This document shows, piece by piece, positions 31,020 to 40,194 of a DNA stretch of 64,000 nucleotides (position 1 is the stretch's first letter; every line of letters starts with the position of its first letter). A program made the translations under genes and the position numbers. Source of the stretch: Thauera carbonicopians (GTDB taxonomy: Bacteria > Pseudomonadota > Gammaproteobacteria > Burkholderiales > Rhodocyclaceae); assembly GCF_025699485.1 (NCBI RefSeq), contig NZ_JANUXN010000017.1, positions 21,126 to 85,125 of the forward strand. The letters run 5' to 3'. Below the pieces are notes generated by a model. That model did not search any database, was not told the origin of the DNA, and worked only from the letters and a program-made list of their open reading frames with translations.

Positions 31020-32360
31020 ATGGAAGAATATCTGATCCCCATTCTGTTCGGCGGCTTCCTGGGCCTGATGCTGCTGGGCGCGCCGATCACGGTGGCGCTC
31101 GCCGGTTCGGCGATGGTCGCCTTTCTGGCGCTGGACAAGAACCCGATCGCCTTCGTGCAGATCGCCTTCACCTCGGTCGGCAGTTTTCCGCTGATGGCCC
31201 TGCCGGCCTTCGTGCTGGCCGGGGCGCTGATGGAAGCGGCCGGCATCTCCAAACGCCTGGTCGATCTCGCCGAAGCCCTGGCCGGGCCGATCACCGGCGG
31301 GCTGGGCGCCGCCACGGTGCTGGCCTGCCTGTTCTTCGGCTCGATCTCGGGCTCGGGTCCGGCGACGACCGCCGCGGTCGGCATGCTGATGATTCCGGCG
31401 ATGGCCAAGCGCAACTACGAGAAGAGCTACGCCTCGGCGGTGACGGCGGCTTCCGGCGGGCTGGGCATCATCCTGCCGCCGTCGATTCCGATGGTCATCT
31501 TCGGCATCTCGGGACTGGGCCTGGTGCCGCCGGCCGAGGCGGTGGCGAAGTTCGGCGAGTTCGACACGCTGTCGATTCCCAAGCTCTTCGTCGCCGGCGT
31601 GATCCCGGGCCTGATCATGGCCGTCAGCCTGATCCTGATGAACTATGTCATCTCGAAGAAGCGCGGCTACCGCGGCCTGACCGAAAAATGGTCGTTCGAG
31701 GACATCGGCCTGGCCGTGCGCCGCGGCGTGTGGTCGTTGCTGGCACCACTGGTGATCCTCGGCGGCATCTACACCGGCATGTTCACGCCGACCGAATCGG
31801 CCATCGTGGCGATCTTCTACACGCTGTTCGTCGGCTTCTTCCTGCACCGCGAACTGAAGTTCTCGAAAGTGCTGATCTCGCTGCGCACCACCACCTGGAT
31901 CACCGGCCGCGTGCTGCTGATCCTGTTCGCCGCCACGGTGTTCGGCCGGCTGATGGTCGAGCAGCAGATTCCGGCCACGGTCGCGGCCTCGCTGCTGAGC
32001 CTGACCGAGAACATGTACCTGATCTGGACCATCCTGATCCTGTTCCTGCTGTTCTTCGGCATGTTCATGGAAACGCTGGCGGCGATCATGATCCTGGTGC
32101 CGGTGCTGCTGCCGATGATGTACATGCTCGGTGCGGACCCGACCCACGTCGGTATCGTCGTCATCTGCGCGCTGTCGATCGGCTTCATGACGCCGCCGCT
32201 GGGCGAGAACATCTTCGTCGCCTCGGGGATCGGCGGATCGACCGTCGAGGAAATCGTTGCCCGCGTGCCGCCCTTCGTCTTTGCGCAGACCCTGGCCCTG
32301 TTCGTGATCGCCTTCTTCCCGGCGATCAGCCTGTGGCTGCCACGAATGATGGGTTACTGA
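31020..32360 (+). CDS. tauM: TRAP transporter large membrane subunit (DctM)
   Basis: 446 residues, about 12 membrane segments, DctM family (FFGSISGSGPATTAAVGMLM, GGLGIILPPSIPMVIFGISG and GIYTGMFTPTESAIVAIFYT). SD GCGGAGGAGA precedes ATG 31020. It completes the TRAP system; the Cache gene starts 20 bp after its stop. Confidence 0.92.
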   Translation: MEEYLIPILFGGFLGLMLLGAPITVALAGSAMVAFLALDKNPIAFVQIAFTSVGSFPLMALPAFVLAGALMEAAGISKRLVDLAEALAGPITGGLGAATVLACLFFGSISGSGPATTAAVGMLMIPAMAKRNYEKSYASAVTAASGGLGIILPPSIPMVIFGISGLGLVPPAEAVAKFGEFDTLSIPKLFVAGVIPGLIMAVSLILMNYVISKKRGYRGLTEKWSFEDIGLAVRRGVWSLLAPLVILGGIYTGMFTPTESAIVAIFYTLFVGFFLHRELKFSKVLISLRTTTWITGRVLLILFAATVFGRLMVEQQIPATVAASLLSLTENMYLIWTILILFLLFFGMFMETLAAIMILVPVLLPMMYMLGADPTHVGIVVICALSIGFMTPPLGENIFVASGIGGSTVEEIVARVPPFVFAQTLALFVIAFFPAISLWLPRMMGY

Positions 32361-32380
32361 AGATCATTGGGAGAGAGAAC

Positions 32381-33262
32381 ATGATGAAATCGCTGGTTTC
32401 TTGCCTGAAACCGCTGATCCTGGGGGCCATGCTCGCCACGATCGCCGCGCCTGCGCCCTCGCTGGCGGAGACGGCTGATGCCCCGGTGGCCAGGAGCGTG
32501 CTGCAGGCACGCGCTGAAGTCCTGCTCGACATCGCTGCCCGGCACGTCGCCGAGAAGGGCGAGGCCGGTGCGCAGGACTTCGCCCGCCAGTCGGCCTTCG
32601 TCGATCGCGACCTCTATGCCTACGCGCTGCGGACCGACGGCGTCTTCCTCGCTAGCGGCGGCTCGTCCGCGGCGCTGGTCGGCGACAACGTGCTCGACTA
32701 CACCGATACCGATGGCAAGGCCTTCTTCCGCGAGATGATCGAGATCGCCAGGCGGGATGGCCAGGGCAGCGTCGAGTACCGCTGGTTCAATCCCGCCGAC
32801 AGCCGGGGCGAGCCGAAGACGACGCTGTTCCGCAAGGTCGGCGAGGTGATCGTGGCGGTGGGCTACTACCCGCCCCGCGCGACTGCGCTGGAAGCCAGGG
32901 CCATGCTGCGCACCGCGCTGCGGGCGCTCGATGGTGGCAAGGATGCGGCGCTCGCCGAGTTCCAGGACCTGAACGGCCGCTTCGTGCGCAACGACCTGTA
33001 CGTCTTCGTCGTCGATGCCGAGAGCGGCCGCTTCCTCGCCCATGGTGCGACGCCGGTGCTGGTGGGCACCGACGGTTTCGAACTGCGCGATCCGCGCGGC
33101 CAGTACATCATCCGCCAGATGCTGGAGATCGCCCGCAAGGACGGCAGCGGCGAGCTGGACTACTTCTGGCGCAACCCGACCACCGGCAAGATGGAAAGCA
33201 AGCACACCCTGTTTCGCCTGAGCCAGGGCCTGCTGGTGGCGGTCGGCAGCTACAACCGGTGA
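32381..33262 (+). CDS. Periplasmic protein with two tandem Cache domains
   Basis: 293 residues with a signal peptide (MMKSLVSCLKPLILGAMLAT, cleavage near residue 31). Two homologous single-Cache units follow: about 40-165 (FVDRDLYAYALRTDGVFLAS ... VAVGYYP) and about 170-293 (FVRNDLYVFVVDAESGRFLA ... VAVGSYNR). No membrane anchor, kinase, cyclase or methyl-accepting part is present, so it is a free periplasmic ligand-binding protein rather than a receptor. Only 20 bp after tauM, so part of the TRAP operon. Possible roles: auxiliary taurine scavenging or presentation to a sensor. Function unknown. Confidence 0.82.
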   Translation: MMKSLVSCLKPLILGAMLATIAAPAPSLAETADAPVARSVLQARAEVLLDIAARHVAEKGEAGAQDFARQSAFVDRDLYAYALRTDGVFLASGGSSAALVGDNVLDYTDTDGKAFFREMIEIARRDGQGSVEYRWFNPADSRGEPKTTLFRKVGEVIVAVGYYPPRATALEARAMLRTALRALDGGKDAALAEFQDLNGRFVRNDLYVFVVDAESGRFLAHGATPVLVGTDGFELRDPRGQYIIRQMLEIARKDGSGELDYFWRNPTTGKMESKHTLFRLSQGLLVAVGSYNR

Positions 33263-33281
33263 GAGCCGGCCGGTGGGCCGT

Positions 33282-34742
33282 TCAGCGCAGCTGCCCGCCG
33301 GCCAGTTCACCCAGCGTCATCAGCGCATGCACGTGGCGGTCGCTGAAGGGATAGCAGCCCGACAGGCGCAGGTGGCGGTCGTAGCGGCCGGAAGGTGAAT
33401 AGAGCTTGCCCGGCGTCATGCCGATGCCGCGGCGCAGGGCGAGGTCGAACAGGCGGTTGGTGTCGCAGCCTTCGGGCAGCTCGACCCACACCAGGAAGCC
33501 GCCGCCGGGCCGGGTGGCGCGCGTGCCCGCGGGAAAGGCGTCGTGGATCAGGCCGCGCAGGCGCTCGGTCTGGGCGGCATAGGTGCGGCGCAGGCGGCGC
33601 ATGTGCTGGGCGTAGCCGCCGCTCTCGAGGAAGCGGCCGATCGCTTCGCACAGCAGCGCCGGCTGCGCCACCGAGGCGCAGAACTTGAGTTCGGCCAGTT
33701 CGCGGCCGAAGCGGCCGCCTTCCATCCAGCCCACCCGCATGCCGGGCGCCAGGGTCTTGGTGTAGGAGGCGCAGACGATGATCCAGCCGTCCCGGTCGAA
33801 AGCCTTGGCCGTCGGCTGCAGCGGCGTGCTGAACTGCAGTTCGGCATACAGCGCATCCTCGATCACCGGCACGCGCCAGTCGTGTGCCAGCCTGGCCAGG
33901 CGGCGCTTGTTGGCCGGGCTCATGCTGGTGCCGAGCGGATTGTGCACCGTCGGCATCGTCACCACCGCCTGCAGGCGCTTTTCCGACAGCAGCAGTTCGA
34001 GCGCGTCCAGCGACAGCCCGCCTTCCGGATGGGTGGGGATCTCGATCGCCTTCAGGCCCAGGCGGTCGAGCAGCGGAATCAGGTTGAAATAGGTCGGCGA
34101 TTCCAGCCCCACGGTGTCGCCGGGCCGGGTGGTGGCGCGCAGCGCCAGTTGCAGCGCTTCCATGCAGCCGTTGGTCAGCAGGATGGCGTCGGGCTGCAAC
34201 TGCATGCCCAGCTCGGTGGCGTGGCGGCAGATTTCCCGGCGCAGCAGCAGCGAGCCGGGCGGCAGCGAATAATCGGTGAGCAGTTCCGGGTGGCGGCGGG
34301 TCAGCTCGGCGACGATGCGGCCGAGCTTTTCGCCCGGGTAGAAATCGCTGCCCTTGGGGCAGGCCAGCGACAGGTCGATGGTGTCCGGGCGGGTCTGCGC
34401 CGCCAGCACCGCGGCGATGCGGCTCAGCACGGTGCTCTCGGCCGCGATCGCCGAACTCGGTTCGGCCGCCGCGGCCTGCGGGGCGGGTGGCACGGCCAGC
34501 CGGGCGCGAACGAAATAGCCGGCCTGCGGCCGCGCATCGACCAGCCCCTGGGCTTCGAGCTGGCGGTAGGCGGCGAGCACGGTGTTGATGCTGATGCCGC
34601 GGCTGGCGGCCGCTTCGCGCACCGACGGCAGGCGCGCGCCAGCAGCGAGGCGGCCGTCGCGGATGGCTTCGCGCAGTTCCTCGGTCAGCGCCTGGTAGAG
34701 CGGCGGGGATGGGAGATCCGGAGAGTGGGGGCCAGGGGTCAC
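33282..34742 (-). CDS. MocR-family (GntR-aminotransferase) regulator of lysE
   Basis: About 486 residues: GntR wHTH (LPSVREAAASRGISINTVLA) and fold-type I aminotransferase domain with PLP Lys in CASYTKTLAPGMRVGW. The frame runs up to a GTG at 34796, but that codon overlaps a perfect inverted repeat and sits next to a likely -10 (TATAGT, reverse strand of 34797-34802), so it would precede the transcript start. GTG 34742 is preferred. Divergent from a LysE exporter, which it probably regulates together with itself. It is only distantly similar to the tauR-like protein upstream. Confidence 0.82.
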   Translation of the reverse strand: MTPGPHSPDLPSPPLYQALTEELREAIRDGRLAAGARLPSVREAAASRGISINTVLAAYRQLEAQGLVDARPQAGYFVRARLAVPPAPQAAAAEPSSAIAAESTVLSRIAAVLAAQTRPDTIDLSLACPKGSDFYPGEKLGRIVAELTRRHPELLTDYSLPPGSLLLRREICRHATELGMQLQPDAILLTNGCMEALQLALRATTRPGDTVGLESPTYFNLIPLLDRLGLKAIEIPTHPEGGLSLDALELLLSEKRLQAVVTMPTVHNPLGTSMSPANKRRLARLAHDWRVPVIEDALYAELQFSTPLQPTAKAFDRDGWIIVCASYTKTLAPGMRVGWMEGGRFGRELAELKFCASVAQPALLCEAIGRFLESGGYAQHMRRLRRTYAAQTERLRGLIHDAFPAGTRATRPGGGFLVWVELPEGCDTNRLFDLALRRGIGMTPGKLYSPSGRYDRHLRLSGCYPFSDRHVHALMTLGELAGGQLR

Positions 34743-34760
34743 AGTACACGCTGCCTTCGA

Positions 34761-34795
34761 TGGATACAGATGGTGCGGAGAATCATCTGTATCCA
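34761..34795. promoter_or_regulatory. Perfect inverted repeat, putative MocR operator
   Basis: TGGATACAGATG (34761-34772), 11-bp spacer, CATCTGTATCCA (34784-34795): exact 12-bp arms between the divergent mocR and lysE genes. It immediately follows the presumed mocR -10 box, so binding would autorepress mocR and could activate or repress lysE. Confidence 0.8.
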
Positions 34796-34876
34796 CTATA
34801 AATCAATTTTCCTGACTCTGTAACCATGAGGCGCCGATTCGTATAGTTCTTCCTCGATGCCCATCAGGAGAACGCC

Positions 34877-35479
34877 ATGATCGACCTGCCGCTGATGACC
34901 TACGTGGCCACGATGTCGGTGACGCCGGGGCCGAACAACATCATGCTCGCCGCCAGCGGGGTGAACTTCGGCTTTCGCCGCACGCTGCCGCACATGCTCG
35001 GCGTCAGCGTCGGCAGCAGCCTGCAGATGCTGATCGTCGCCACCGGCCTGGCCTGGGCCATGGCCTGGTTCGATGCGCTGCGGCCGCCGCTGGTGGCGGT
35101 GGGCTGCGGCTACCTGCTGTGGCTGGCCTTGCGCCAGGCCCGCGCCGGCCAGCCGGGCCGCGGCGGGCGGGCAAGGCCGCTGGGTTTCCTGGGCGCGGCG
35201 ATGTTCCAGTGGGTCAATCCGAAGGCCTGGATGATGGCGCTCAATGCCGCGATCCTGTTCCTGCCGCCGAACGCGGGCTGGCAGGCGGCGGCCGGGCTGG
35301 CGCTGGTCTGCCTGGTGGTCAATCTGCCCTGCATCGCGCTGTGGGCTGGGGCGGGTGCGCGCCTGCGCGAATGGCTGCAGGCGCCGGCGGCGCTGAGGCT
35401 CTTCAATTACACGATGGCGGTGCTGCTCGCCGCGACCGCGGCATGGATCGCCGCGGACGAGGCGGGCATGTTCGCCTGA
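34877..35479 (+). CDS. LysE-family amino acid/metabolite exporter
   Basis: 200 residues with about six hydrophobic segments. It has the LysE/RhtB N-terminal signature (MTYVATMSVTPGPNNIMLAA) and a second-half QWVNPKAWMMALNA. SD AGGAGAA precedes the ATG. Convergent with ggt, with one base between stops. Substrate unknown; amino acids or peptide-derived compounds are typical. Confidence 0.88.
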   Translation: MIDLPLMTYVATMSVTPGPNNIMLAASGVNFGFRRTLPHMLGVSVGSSLQMLIVATGLAWAMAWFDALRPPLVAVGCGYLLWLALRQARAGQPGRGGRARPLGFLGAAMFQWVNPKAWMMALNAAILFLPPNAGWQAAAGLALVCLVVNLPCIALWAGAGARLREWLQAPAALRLFNYTMAVLLAATAAWIAADEAGMFA

Positions 35480-35480
35480 G

Positions 35481-37223
35481 TCACTGCTTCTGCACGATGG
35501 CGCTGCCGCCGCCGTGGCGCAGCGGCTCGCTGACGGCGGTGACGGTGCCGTCGGCGTTGAAGCGGATGCCGCTGGCGGCGCCGATCTGATCGGTTTCGCT
35601 CCAGGCGTGGCCTTTCGCTTCCAGCGCCCTGGCCTGTGCGCTGCCGGGGAAGTCCAGCAGCGTCTCGACCTGGGTGGTGCCGGCGTTGCGCTGGCTCATG
35701 CGCGGTGCGGCGAGCGCGTCGGCCAGGCTCATGCCGAGGTCGATGTGGTTGACGATGGTCTGCAGCACGGTGGTGATGATGGTCGAGCCGCCGGGCGAGC
35801 CGATGGTGAAGGCGGGGGCGCCGTCCTTCAGCACGATGGTCGGGCTCATGCTGGAGCGCGGCCGCTTGTGGGCTTCGGGCACGTTGGGGTGCGGGCCGCT
35901 GAAGTCGAAGTCGGTCATCTCGTTGTTGAGGATGAAGCCGCGCCCCGGTACCACGATGCCGCTGCCGCCCCAGGATTCGATGGTGAAGGTGTAGGCGACG
36001 ACGTTGCCCTCGCGGTCGGACACCGTGAGGTGGGTGGTGTGCATCGACTCGTGTGCGAGCGGCGGTGCCGCCGGACGCAGCGGCACCGACAGGTCGTGCT
36101 GGAACGGGTAGGGATCGCCTGCCGCGACCTTGCCCGCCGCGGCAGCGGCGCCGATGGCCCCGGCGCGTTCACGCGCATAGTCCTTGGACAGCAGGCCGTC
36201 GCGCGGGACGTCGATGAAGGCCTCGTCGGCGACGTAGGCGTTGCGGTCGGCAAAGGCCAGGCGCGAGGCTTCGAGGTAGAGGTGCTCGACTTCGGCGCGC
36301 GGCAGGCGGGAGAGGTCGAAGGTCTCCAGCATGTTCAGCGCCTGGGCGATGGCGATGCCGCCGCTGGACGGCGTCGGCATGCCGTGGATCTCGTAGCCGC
36401 GATAGCTGGAGCGGATCGGCTGGCGGACGCGGGCTTCGTAGTCGGCGAGGTCGGCCATGCCGAGGTGGCCGGGAATGACGCTGACGCCCGGGTTGGCCGG
36501 CGGGTAGTTGACCGCGGCGACGATGCTGGCGCCGATCGGCCCTTCGTAGAAGGCCTTGACGTCGCCGCGGGCGATGTCGCGGTAGGTCTGTGCCAGGTCC
36601 GGGTTGCGGAAATGGGTGCCGACCGGCAGCGCCTTGCCGTCCTTCAGGTAGAGCGCGGCGGTACTGGAAAAGCGCGCGAACTTCGCTTCGTTGCCCTGGT
36701 TGAGGCGGTGGAAGTTGTCGTCGATGGCGAAGCCTTGCTCGGCGACGCGGATCGCCGGTGCGAGCACCTGCTCGAAGTCCATCGTGCCGTAGCGCGCCAG
36801 CGCGTCGTGCCAGCCGCGCACGGTGCCGGGCACGCCGACCGACAGGCCGTTGGGGACCGCGGCCTCCCATTCCATTTCGCTGCCGTCGGCATTCAGGAAG
36901 ACCTCGGGATGGAAGCGGGCGGGGGCCGTTTCGCGGTGGTCGAGCGCGATCACGCGCTTGTCCCGCGCCGAGTAGATCAGCATGAAGCCGCCGCCGCCGA
37001 TGCCGCAACTGAAGGGGTCGGTGACGCCGAGCGTGGCGGCGGCGGCGACTGCGGCGTCGATGGCGTTGCCGCCGGCATCGAGGATCTGCATCGCCGCCTG
37101 GCTGGCGTGGTGCGAGATGGTGGCGACGGCGCCGCCGTGGCCGGTGTCGACAGCCTGTTTCGCCCAGGCGCCGAAGGCGGCCATCATCAGGGCGGTGGCG
37201 AGAAGCTTGCGGGCGGGGATCAT
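35481..37223 (-). CDS. ggt: Gamma-glutamyltransferase, periplasmic
   Basis: 580 residues with an N-terminal signal peptide (ATALMMAAFGAWA, cleavage near residue 21). Ntn-hydrolase precursor: the autoprocessing site is His395-Thr396 in MHTTHLTVSDREGN, which leaves Thr396 as nucleophile of the small subunit. Other family stretches: NAIDAAVAAAATLGVTDPFS, GIGGGGFMLIY, SMSPTIVLKDGAP and IGSPGGSTIITTVLQ. It hydrolyses or transfers gamma-glutamyl groups of glutathione and similar peptides in the periplasm. Confidence 0.95.
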   Translation of the reverse strand: MIPARKLLATALMMAAFGAWAKQAVDTGHGGAVATISHHASQAAMQILDAGGNAIDAAVAAAATLGVTDPFSCGIGGGGFMLIYSARDKRVIALDHRETAPARFHPEVFLNADGSEMEWEAAVPNGLSVGVPGTVRGWHDALARYGTMDFEQVLAPAIRVAEQGFAIDDNFHRLNQGNEAKFARFSSTAALYLKDGKALPVGTHFRNPDLAQTYRDIARGDVKAFYEGPIGASIVAAVNYPPANPGVSVIPGHLGMADLADYEARVRQPIRSSYRGYEIHGMPTPSSGGIAIAQALNMLETFDLSRLPRAEVEHLYLEASRLAFADRNAYVADEAFIDVPRDGLLSKDYARERAGAIGAAAAAGKVAAGDPYPFQHDLSVPLRPAAPPLAHESMHTTHLTVSDREGNVVAYTFTIESWGGSGIVVPGRGFILNNEMTDFDFSGPHPNVPEAHKRPRSSMSPTIVLKDGAPAFTIGSPGGSTIITTVLQTIVNHIDLGMSLADALAAPRMSQRNAGTTQVETLLDFPGSAQARALEAKGHAWSETDQIGAASGIRFNADGTVTAVSEPLRHGGGSAIVQKQ

Positions 37224-37331
37224 GTCCTTACTCCATCGTGCTGGAGCAATGACATTAGCACCCGGCGGAAAGCCGCCTCAAGGCGGGAGAACCCCAAGCG
37301 GGCAGCTCGGGGCGGGCAACTCCGGGCGGGG

Positions 37332-37349
37332 AAAAAGGCGCAAGGCGCC
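37332..37349 (-). terminator. Terminator of the ackA operon
   Basis: On the minus strand GGCGC-CTT-GCGCC followed by TTTTT. It is preceded by a larger GGCGCGGCC / GGCCGCGCC hairpin (37352-37374). Located just after the ackA stop. Confidence 0.7.
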
Positions 37350-37384
37350 GGGGCGCGGCCTGCCCGGCCGCGCCCGCGCTGCGA

Positions 37385-38569
37385 TCACAGCCTCAGGGCT
37401 TCGGCCGTGTAGCGCGCGATCATGCGCTCTTCGTTGGTCGGCACCACCGCCACGGCGACGCGGCTGTCGGCGGCATCGATGCGGCGGGCATGGTCGGCAT
37501 TGGCCGCGGCGTCGATCTTCACGCCCATCCAGGCCGCCAGTTCGGCCACCTTCTGGCGGACCGGCGCGGCGTGCTCACCGATACCGCCGGTGAACACCAG
37601 CGCGTCCAGGCCGCCGGCCGCCGCCGCCAGCGAGCCCAGCTCGCGGGCGATGCGGTAGCAGAACAGGTCCACCGCTTCCTTCGCCTCCGGGGCGTCGGAG
37701 GCGAGCAGGGTGCGCATGTCCTGGCTGATGCCGGAGACGCCGAGCAGGCCCGACTCCTTGTACAGCAGGCGGGTCAGCGCGCGCGCGTCCATGCCTTTTT
37801 CTTCCATCAGGTAGAGCAGTACGCCGGGGTCGATGCTGCCGGTGCGCGTCCCCATCATCAGGCCATCGACGGCGGTGAAGCCCATTGTCGACGCCACGCT
37901 CTTGCCGTCGCATAGCGCCGTCATCGAGGCGCCGTTACCGAGGTGAGCGACGACGACCGCGCCCTTGGCGCGCTCGCCGATGACTTCCGGCAACTGGCGG
38001 GAGACGTAATCGTAGGACAGGCCGTGGAAGCCGTAGCGCTTGATGCCGCCCTGGGTCAGGCGGCGCGGCAGCGCGAAGGCCTGGGCGATGGCGGGCTGGG
38101 TGCGGTGAAAAGCGGTGTCGAAGCAGCCCACCTGCGGAATGGACGGCATCAGCGCCATCACCGCATGCACCGCCCGCAGGTTGTGCGGCTGATGCAGCGG
38201 CGCGAGCGGGATGAAATCTTCCAGTTCGTCGATCAGCTCGGCGTCCAGCACCACCGGCGCGCTGTAGCGGTCGCCGCCATGCACGATGCGATGGCCGGCG
38301 GCAACGATTTCGAGGCTGGGGTTGTGCGTCGCCAGCAGCTTGAAGACGTGGTCGAGGGCGTCGCGGTGCTGTTCACCTTGGCTGCCCGTGGTGTTCACCG
38401 CTTCCTGGATGCGCTCGCCGTCGGCCGTCTTCAGCGTGATCTCGGGCGTGGCGCCGATGCCTTCGACCTGGCCGGAGACGGCAGGCGCCGCGGCGACTTC
38501 GCCGTTGATGGCGTAGAGCGCGAACTTCAGGCTGCTGGAGCCCGCATTGAGGACGAGGACGGCTTTCAT
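37385..38569 (-). CDS. ackA: Acetate kinase
   Basis: 394 residues, standard length. Interconverts acetyl phosphate + ADP and acetate + ATP. Motifs: VLVLNAGSSSLKFALY at the N-terminus, catalytic region GHRIVHGGDRYSAP, phosphate-binding VVAHLGNGASMTAL, and C-terminal LVFTGGIGEHAAPVR. Start ATG 38569 overlaps the stop of the MaoC-Pta gene (ATGA), so the two are translationally coupled. Together with Xsc it offers a route from sulfonate carbon to ATP, although it is transcribed separately from the sulfonate genes. Confidence 0.96.
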   Translation of the reverse strand: MKAVLVLNAGSSSLKFALYAINGEVAAAPAVSGQVEGIGATPEITLKTADGERIQEAVNTTGSQGEQHRDALDHVFKLLATHNPSLEIVAAGHRIVHGGDRYSAPVVLDAELIDELEDFIPLAPLHQPHNLRAVHAVMALMPSIPQVGCFDTAFHRTQPAIAQAFALPRRLTQGGIKRYGFHGLSYDYVSRQLPEVIGERAKGAVVVAHLGNGASMTALCDGKSVASTMGFTAVDGLMMGTRTGSIDPGVLLYLMEEKGMDARALTRLLYKESGLLGVSGISQDMRTLLASDAPEAKEAVDLFCYRIARELGSLAAAAGGLDALVFTGGIGEHAAPVRQKVAELAAWMGVKIDAAANADHARRIDAADSRVAVAVVPTNEERMIARYTAEALRL

Positions 38570-39969
38570 GCTTTCAACATCTCCCGTTTCTTGTGCACCA
38601 TCAATTGGACCACGGCGCACGAGGCGGCGCGAGTTTCGGCGGTGTCGGCACGGCTGGTCAGCACGATGGGCACGCGCGCGCCCAGCACCACGCCGGCCAT
38701 CAGCGCATTGGCGAGGTATTCGAGCTGTTTGGCGACCATGTTGCCGGATTCGAGGTCGGGCACGACGAGGATGTCGGCATTGCCGGCGACCACCGACTTG
38801 ATGCCCTTGGTCTTGGCCGCGACCAGCGACACGGCGTTGTCGAAGGCGAGCGGGCCGTCGAGCAGCGCGCCCTTGATCTGGCCGCGATCGGCCATCTTGC
38901 ACAGCGCGGCTGCTTCGATGGTGGAGCGGATCTTGGAAGTGACGGTCTCGACTGCCGACAGGATCGCGACCTTGGGTTCGGGCAGGCCGAGCATGTGGGC
39001 CAGTTCGATCGCGTTCTGGATGATGTCGACTTTGTCTTCCAGCGTCGGCTCGATCATGATCGCCGCGTCGGTGATCATCAGCGGATGCGGGTAGGTCGGT
39101 ACGTCGGCGAGGAAGACGTGGCTGATGCGGCGGCCGGTGCGCAGGTTCTTGACCACCTGGCTCATCATCTCGTCGGTGTGCAGCGAACCCTTCATCAGCG
39201 CTTCGGCCTCGCCGTCGCGGCACATGGCGACGGCCTTCTCCGCCGAGGCGTGGCTGTGCTCGGTGTCGATGATGCGGAAACCCTTGATGTCGATGCCGTG
39301 TTCCTCGGCCACCGAGCGGATCTTGTTCTCGGGGCCGACCAGGATCGGGTCGACCAGGCCGGCCTTGGCCGCCTGCACCGGACCGGACAGCGATTCCTTG
39401 TCGCAGGGATGCGTCACCGCGATCGGGATCGGCGACAGGCCGGCCGACACCGACAGCAGGTGGCGGTAGCGCAGCTCGCGGTCGGAGATCGTGACTTCGG
39501 GCAGCACGATGCGGGTGCGCTTGATCTTCTGCGTCGGCGCCATGACTTCGGCGATGCCGTCGATGACCTTCAGCCCATCCTGGTTGACCGCCAGGCAGTC
39601 GAAGATGATGTGGTGATTGTGCTCGAACTTTTCCTTGCAGGTGACGGTGATCGTCAGCGTGTCGCCGATCGTGATCGGACGCCAGAAGTTGAGTCCCTGC
39701 GAAACGTACACCGTGCCCGGGCCGGGGAATTCGGTGCCGAGCACGGTCGAGATCAGCGTGCTGCCCCACATGCTGTGGCCGACCACTTCACGGAACTGGC
39801 TGGAACGGGCGTACTCGACATCGACGTGGGTCGGGTTGACGTCGCCCGACATGGCTGCGAACAGATGGATGTCTTCCGGGCGCAGGGTGCGCACCAATTG
39901 GGCGAAATCCCCGACCTGGATCTCGTCGAAGGTGCGGTTCTGGATGAACTGGGTGTCGGAATGTTCCAT
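38566..39969 (-). CDS. Bifunctional MaoC-like hydratase / phosphate acetyl(butyryl)transferase
   Basis: 467 residues. N-terminal MaoC hot-dog domain (about 1-150: FAAMSGDVNPTHVDVEYARS with the catalytic Asp/His, GHSMWGSTLIS). C-terminal PTA_PTB domain (about 170-467: PTLEDKVDIIQNAIELAHML, KGALLDGPLAFDNAVS and VVPDLESGNMVAKQLEYLAN). Start ATG 39969 follows AGGGAT; the frame extends upstream without a ribosome site. First gene of an operon with ackA. Such fusions are annotated as enoyl-CoA hydratase/phosphate acetyltransferase; the acyl specificity is not predictable from sequence. Confidence 0.9.
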   Translation of the reverse strand: MEHSDTQFIQNRTFDEIQVGDFAQLVRTLRPEDIHLFAAMSGDVNPTHVDVEYARSSQFREVVGHSMWGSTLISTVLGTEFPGPGTVYVSQGLNFWRPITIGDTLTITVTCKEKFEHNHHIIFDCLAVNQDGLKVIDGIAEVMAPTQKIKRTRIVLPEVTISDRELRYRHLLSVSAGLSPIPIAVTHPCDKESLSGPVQAAKAGLVDPILVGPENKIRSVAEEHGIDIKGFRIIDTEHSHASAEKAVAMCRDGEAEALMKGSLHTDEMMSQVVKNLRTGRRISHVFLADVPTYPHPLMITDAAIMIEPTLEDKVDIIQNAIELAHMLGLPEPKVAILSAVETVTSKIRSTIEAAALCKMADRGQIKGALLDGPLAFDNAVSLVAAKTKGIKSVVAGNADILVVPDLESGNMVAKQLEYLANALMAGVVLGARVPIVLTSRADTAETRAASCAVVQLMVHKKREMLKA

Positions 39970-40194
39970 GGTGGATCCCTGATTTATTGTGTGCGGTGCA
40001 GCATACGATTCTAGCTGCTGCCTGTGACGAATATAAGCGGAAAAGCGCGGCATTTGTGCAATGCGTCAATTTGTGCGGGATTTGCTGGAGCATGGCTGGC
40101 GTTTTCACGCATTCGCCATGCATTCGCTCACATTTCGTGCTGCGTCGCAGTGGTACACTCCGCGCGCCATTCATCAACCTGCTGGAAGATTTCC

